Part shown: positions 61,667 through 64,000 of the stretch, one piece after another
Layout of the letters: each line of letters begins with the position of its first letter
Numbering within the stretch: position 1 is the first letter of the stretch
Assembly (NCBI GenBank): GCA_047777475.1
Contig: JBKEET010000001.1
Span: forward strand, 186,001-250,000
Direction: 5' to 3'
Source of the DNA: Sutterella sp047777475
GTDB lineage: Bacteria > Pseudomonadota > Gammaproteobacteria > Burkholderiales > Burkholderiaceae_F
DNA: 64,000 nt
Program-made: the position numbers and the translations under genes
Notes under the pieces: model-generated
Database searches by the model: none
What the model saw: the letters and a program-made list of their open reading frames with translations, nothing else
What the model was told of the DNA's origin: nothing

Positions 61667-63022
61667 TCAGTGACTGTTTTCCTCGGCCTTCTGGTCCTCG
61701 GTCATGTACTGGCGCTTTTCCATGCCGATCAGGTGCAGGCTGTCGCACTTCTTCTGGTTGCGGCGGTGCTTGAAGATCACAAGCGCCATCGCCACGGCGA
61801 CGAACATGCCGAAGAGGAACATCGTCACCGGCACCGAGAATTCCGCCTTGATGAGCAGCGAGTAGAGACCGAGCATCACAAGAATCGAGCTGTTCTCGTT
61901 GAAGTTCTGCACCGCGATCGAGCGGCCCGCGCTCATGAGGATGTGACCGCGGTGCTGCAGCAGGGCGTTCATCGGCACGACGAAGAAGCCCGCGCAGAGG
62001 CCGACGACCACCATGATGATGCCGGCGATGATGACGGACCAGCGCAGAAGGAAGCCGCAGATCATGATGCCGCCCGCGGGCACCATGCTCTGGTTGTAGA
62101 AGGCCGCGAAGCACACGAGCACGCCCATCACGATGCCGAGCGGCAGGACGTTCAGGGATTTCGTGAGCGGGATCTTGGCGGCGGCGAGCACGGCGCCGCC
62201 CGCGATGCCGACGCTCACCACGGCCTGCATCACGGCGCCCTGCGAGAGGTCCATGCCGAGCGCCTCGTCGCACCACTTGAGCACGAGGAACTGCAGCACC
62301 GAGCCGGCGCCCCAGAAGAGCGAGGTGACCGAAAGCGAGATCTGGCCGAGGGGGTCGTGCCAAAGCACGTTGCAGCTCTGCATGAAGCCCTTGATCGAGT
62401 CGTAGGGGTCGAATTTCTGGGGCGGATAGCGCACGCCCGTGTCGGGAATGGCGAGGTTGACGATGGCGGCGGCGACGTAGACGAAGGTGATGACGAAGAT
62501 GGCGCCCTGCGCGAACGAGGTGAGGCCGATGGCGTTCAGGTGGAAGGCCGAAAGCACCGGCGCGGCGATTTCTGGCTTGATGAGCACGCCGCCCAGCACG
62601 ATGCCGAGAATGATCGAGACGACGGTGAGGCCTTCTATCCAGCCGTTGGCCACGACGAGCATCTTGGGCGGCAGGAGTTCCGTGAGGATGCCGTACTTGG
62701 CGGGCGAATAGGCGGCCGCGCCGATGCCGACGATGGCGTAGGCAAGCAGCGGGTGCCCGCCGAAAAGCATCAGCAGGCATCCGACGGCCTTGATCGCGTT
62801 CGTGATGAACATCACGTGGCCCTTGGGCATCGAGTCGGCGAAAATGCCGACCCAGGCCGCCAGGCAGATGTAGCTGACGACGAAAAAGAGCTTGAGCAGC
62901 GGTGTCATCCACTCCGGAGCGTTGATGCTGGCAAGCAGGGCGATGGCGGCGATCAGGAGCGCGTTGTCGGCTAGCGACGAGAGAAACTGCGCGCACATGA
63001 TGGTGTAAAAACCGCGTTTCAT
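61667..63022 (-). CDS. lplT: Lysophospholipid transporter LplT (major facilitator superfamily)
   Basis: A 451-residue inner-membrane protein with about 12 helices. The opening KRGFYTIMCAQFLSSLADNALL and the segment YSPAKYGILTELLP are characteristic of LplT. LplT flips lysophosphatidylethanolamine inward for reacylation. The usual partner acyltransferase Aas is not in the window. The gene is divergent from alr across about 220 bases, an arrangement also seen in other Burkholderiales. The C terminus carries an extra ~35-residue hydrophilic tail. Confidence 0.9.
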   Translation of the reverse strand: MKRGFYTIMCAQFLSSLADNALLIAAIALLASINAPEWMTPLLKLFFVVSYICLAAWVGIFADSMPKGHVMFITNAIKAVGCLLMLFGGHPLLAYAIVGIGAAAYSPAKYGILTELLPPKMLVVANGWIEGLTVVSIILGIVLGGVLIKPEIAAPVLSAFHLNAIGLTSFAQGAIFVITFVYVAAAIVNLAIPDTGVRYPPQKFDPYDSIKGFMQSCNVLWHDPLGQISLSVTSLFWGAGSVLQFLVLKWCDEALGMDLSQGAVMQAVVSVGIAGGAVLAAAKIPLTKSLNVLPLGIVMGVLVCFAAFYNQSMVPAGGIMICGFLLRWSVIIAGIIMVVVGLCAGFFVVPMNALLQHRGHILMSAGRSIAVQNFNENSSILVMLGLYSLLIKAEFSVPVTMFLFGMFVAVAMALVIFKHRRNQKKCDSLHLIGMEKRQYMTEDQKAEENSH

Positions 63023-63240
63023 ACTCTATGGTCTGTCCCGTATTATGCTGATTGAACAAAGTTTACAGCGCAATATAAGCCACTGAATGGGCCCGCGGGA
63101 AACTTTGTTTCAGATTGACCTTCGGCGAATTCCGCCAAAGCTTCCCGGGGCGAGTAAGATTTACGCTTCGGCAGTGCATTGCGGAAACGCTCGGTGCCGC
63201 TCACTTGCACGCTATTCGCACTTTATACAGAACAAAAGAA

Positions 63241-64000
63241 ATGCCCCGTCCTATATTTGCTGAAATTGATATCCCGGCGATGAAGCACAACCTTGCGCGC
63301 GTTCGCCGCAATGCCGGCTCCCGCACGCTCTGGGCCGTCGTGAAGGCCAACGCTTACGGCCACGGCCTCGAAAACGCCGTCGAGGCGTTCGCCGACGCCG
63401 ACGGACTGGCGACCATCGACCTCTGCGACGCCAAGAGGGCTCGCGACGCGGGCTGGAAAAAGCGCATCCTGCTGCTCGAGGGCTTTTTCGACGAAGAGGA
63501 CATCGAGCCGCTGCAGGAGCTCGACGTCGAGACCGTCGTGCACTCGCGCTGGCAGATCGACATCCTCAAGAAGCTGCCGCTCCGGTGCGTGAAGGTGCAC
63601 GTCAAGATCAACTCCGGCATGAACCGCCTTGGGTTCCGCCCCGCCGAGTACGAGGCCGTCGCCAAGGAACTCGCCGCGATCAAGGGCGTGCAGGTGATGG
63701 GCGTGGTGACGCATTTCGCCAACTCCGAGCCGAGCTACGGCGAAAAGCGCCCCGGCTCCGTCTCGATGCAGCTCTCGCGCATGGCGCAGATCACCGGGAC
63801 CGTCCCCTCGCACTGCATGGCCAACTCTGGCGCCATCATGTGGCACCCCGAAGTGGGCGGCGAGGGCTGCCGCGCGGGCATCGTGCTCTACGGCGTGAGC
63901 CCCGACTCGTCGATCAGCTCCGAAGAGCTCGGGCTCGAGCCCGCGATGACGCTCGCCGCGAAGATCATCGCCGTGCAGAACATCGCCCCGGGCGAAGTCG
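63241..64000 (+). CDS. alr: Alanine racemase, N-terminal part
   Basis: The gene runs off the window end; 253 residues are visible from ATG 63241. It is a PLP enzyme making D-alanine for peptidoglycan. The PLP Lys is in TLWAVVKANAYGHG (about residue 35) and the PLP-binding HFANSEP and YGVSPDSS segments follow. Start chosen because MPRPIFAEIDIPAMKHN begins as Alr does. Divergent from lplT. Confidence 0.95.
   Translation, partial: MPRPIFAEIDIPAMKHNLARVRRNAGSRTLWAVVKANAYGHGLENAVEAFADADGLATIDLCDAKRARDAGWKKRILLLEGFFDEEDIEPLQELDVETVVHSRWQIDILKKLPLRCVKVHVKINSGMNRLGFRPAEYEAVAKELAAIKGVQVMGVVTHFANSEPSYGEKRPGSVSMQLSRMAQITGTVPSHCMANSGAIMWHPEVGGEGCRAGIVLYGVSPDSSISSEELGLEPAMTLAAKIIAVQNIAPGEV

Noticed and set aside
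1..64000. tRNA genes, CRISPR arrays, insertion sequences, prophage or toxin-antitoxin genes
   Set aside because: No T-loop-like tRNA pattern, regularly spaced repeat, transposase, integrase or toxin-like gene was seen.

Overview
The window is GC-rich, densely coded DNA with short intergenic gaps and many intrinsic terminators. It reads as a Betaproteobacterium of the order Burkholderiales, most likely a Sutterellaceae-type gut anaerobe (Sutterella, Parasutterella and relatives). That placement is an inference. It rests on the housekeeping gene order (pyrG-kdsA-eno-ftsB; rne divergent from rluC-HAD phosphatase; lplT divergent from alr; a standalone bamC), on the number of exported FAD respiratory flavoproteins with small tetraheme cytochromes, and on formate respiration. 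I see no rRNA or tRNA gene, CRISPR array, insertion sequence or phage gene.

Layout. 1-4.8 kb: the end of a fumarate-reductase-type flavoprotein, then a leftward operon of sensor kinase, response regulator and Tat flavoprotein. 5-10.6 kb: a TauE/SafE-like permease (right), then leftward a bd-like membrane oxidase operon ending in a diheme cytochrome c, and periplasmic L-asparaginase. 11.1-18.4 kb: argG, a CDF metal exporter, pyrG, kdsA, eno and ftsB, all rightward. 18.6-23 kb: a second respiratory module of Tat flavoprotein, tetraheme cytochrome, sensor kinase and regulator. 23-30.4 kb: DUF805 proteins, hslO, a PHP phosphoesterase, a site-2 protease homologue, a methyltransferase, bamC and an FKBP isomerase. 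30.5-35.8 kb: a cluster of DcuC-family carrier, porin broken by one stop codon, LysR regulator and divergent argininosuccinate-lyase-like enzyme. 35.9-39.2 kb: tetraheme cytochrome, gluQ and an FMN/FAD flavoprotein. 39.6-45.6 kb: rne, a 1.1-kb gene-free leader region, rluC and a HAD phosphatase. 45.7-52 kb: sbcC, sbcD and another flavoprotein. 52.5-59.2 kb: a complete formate dehydrogenase-N type operon (fdnGHI-like) with fdhE and fdhD. 59.4-64 kb: a cysteine hydrolase, a dicarboxylate/amino-acid symporter, lplT and the start of alr.

How it fits together. Formate dehydrogenase would feed electrons to quinone. Periplasmic tetraheme cytochromes and flavoproteins would pass them to small organic acceptors. 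A LysR-linked lyase, asparaginase and C4-dicarboxylate carriers could supply or exchange fumarate and aspartate. The five flavoproteins differ from one another at the positions that form the fumarate site in Shewanella FccA, so most are probably not fumarate reductases. Two of them sit in operons with one-polypeptide sensors that join a periplasmic binding-protein-like domain to a histidine kinase. The most interesting candidates are these sensor-reductase modules, the bd-like oxidase with a fused cytochrome c domain, and the lyase/DcuC/porin cluster.
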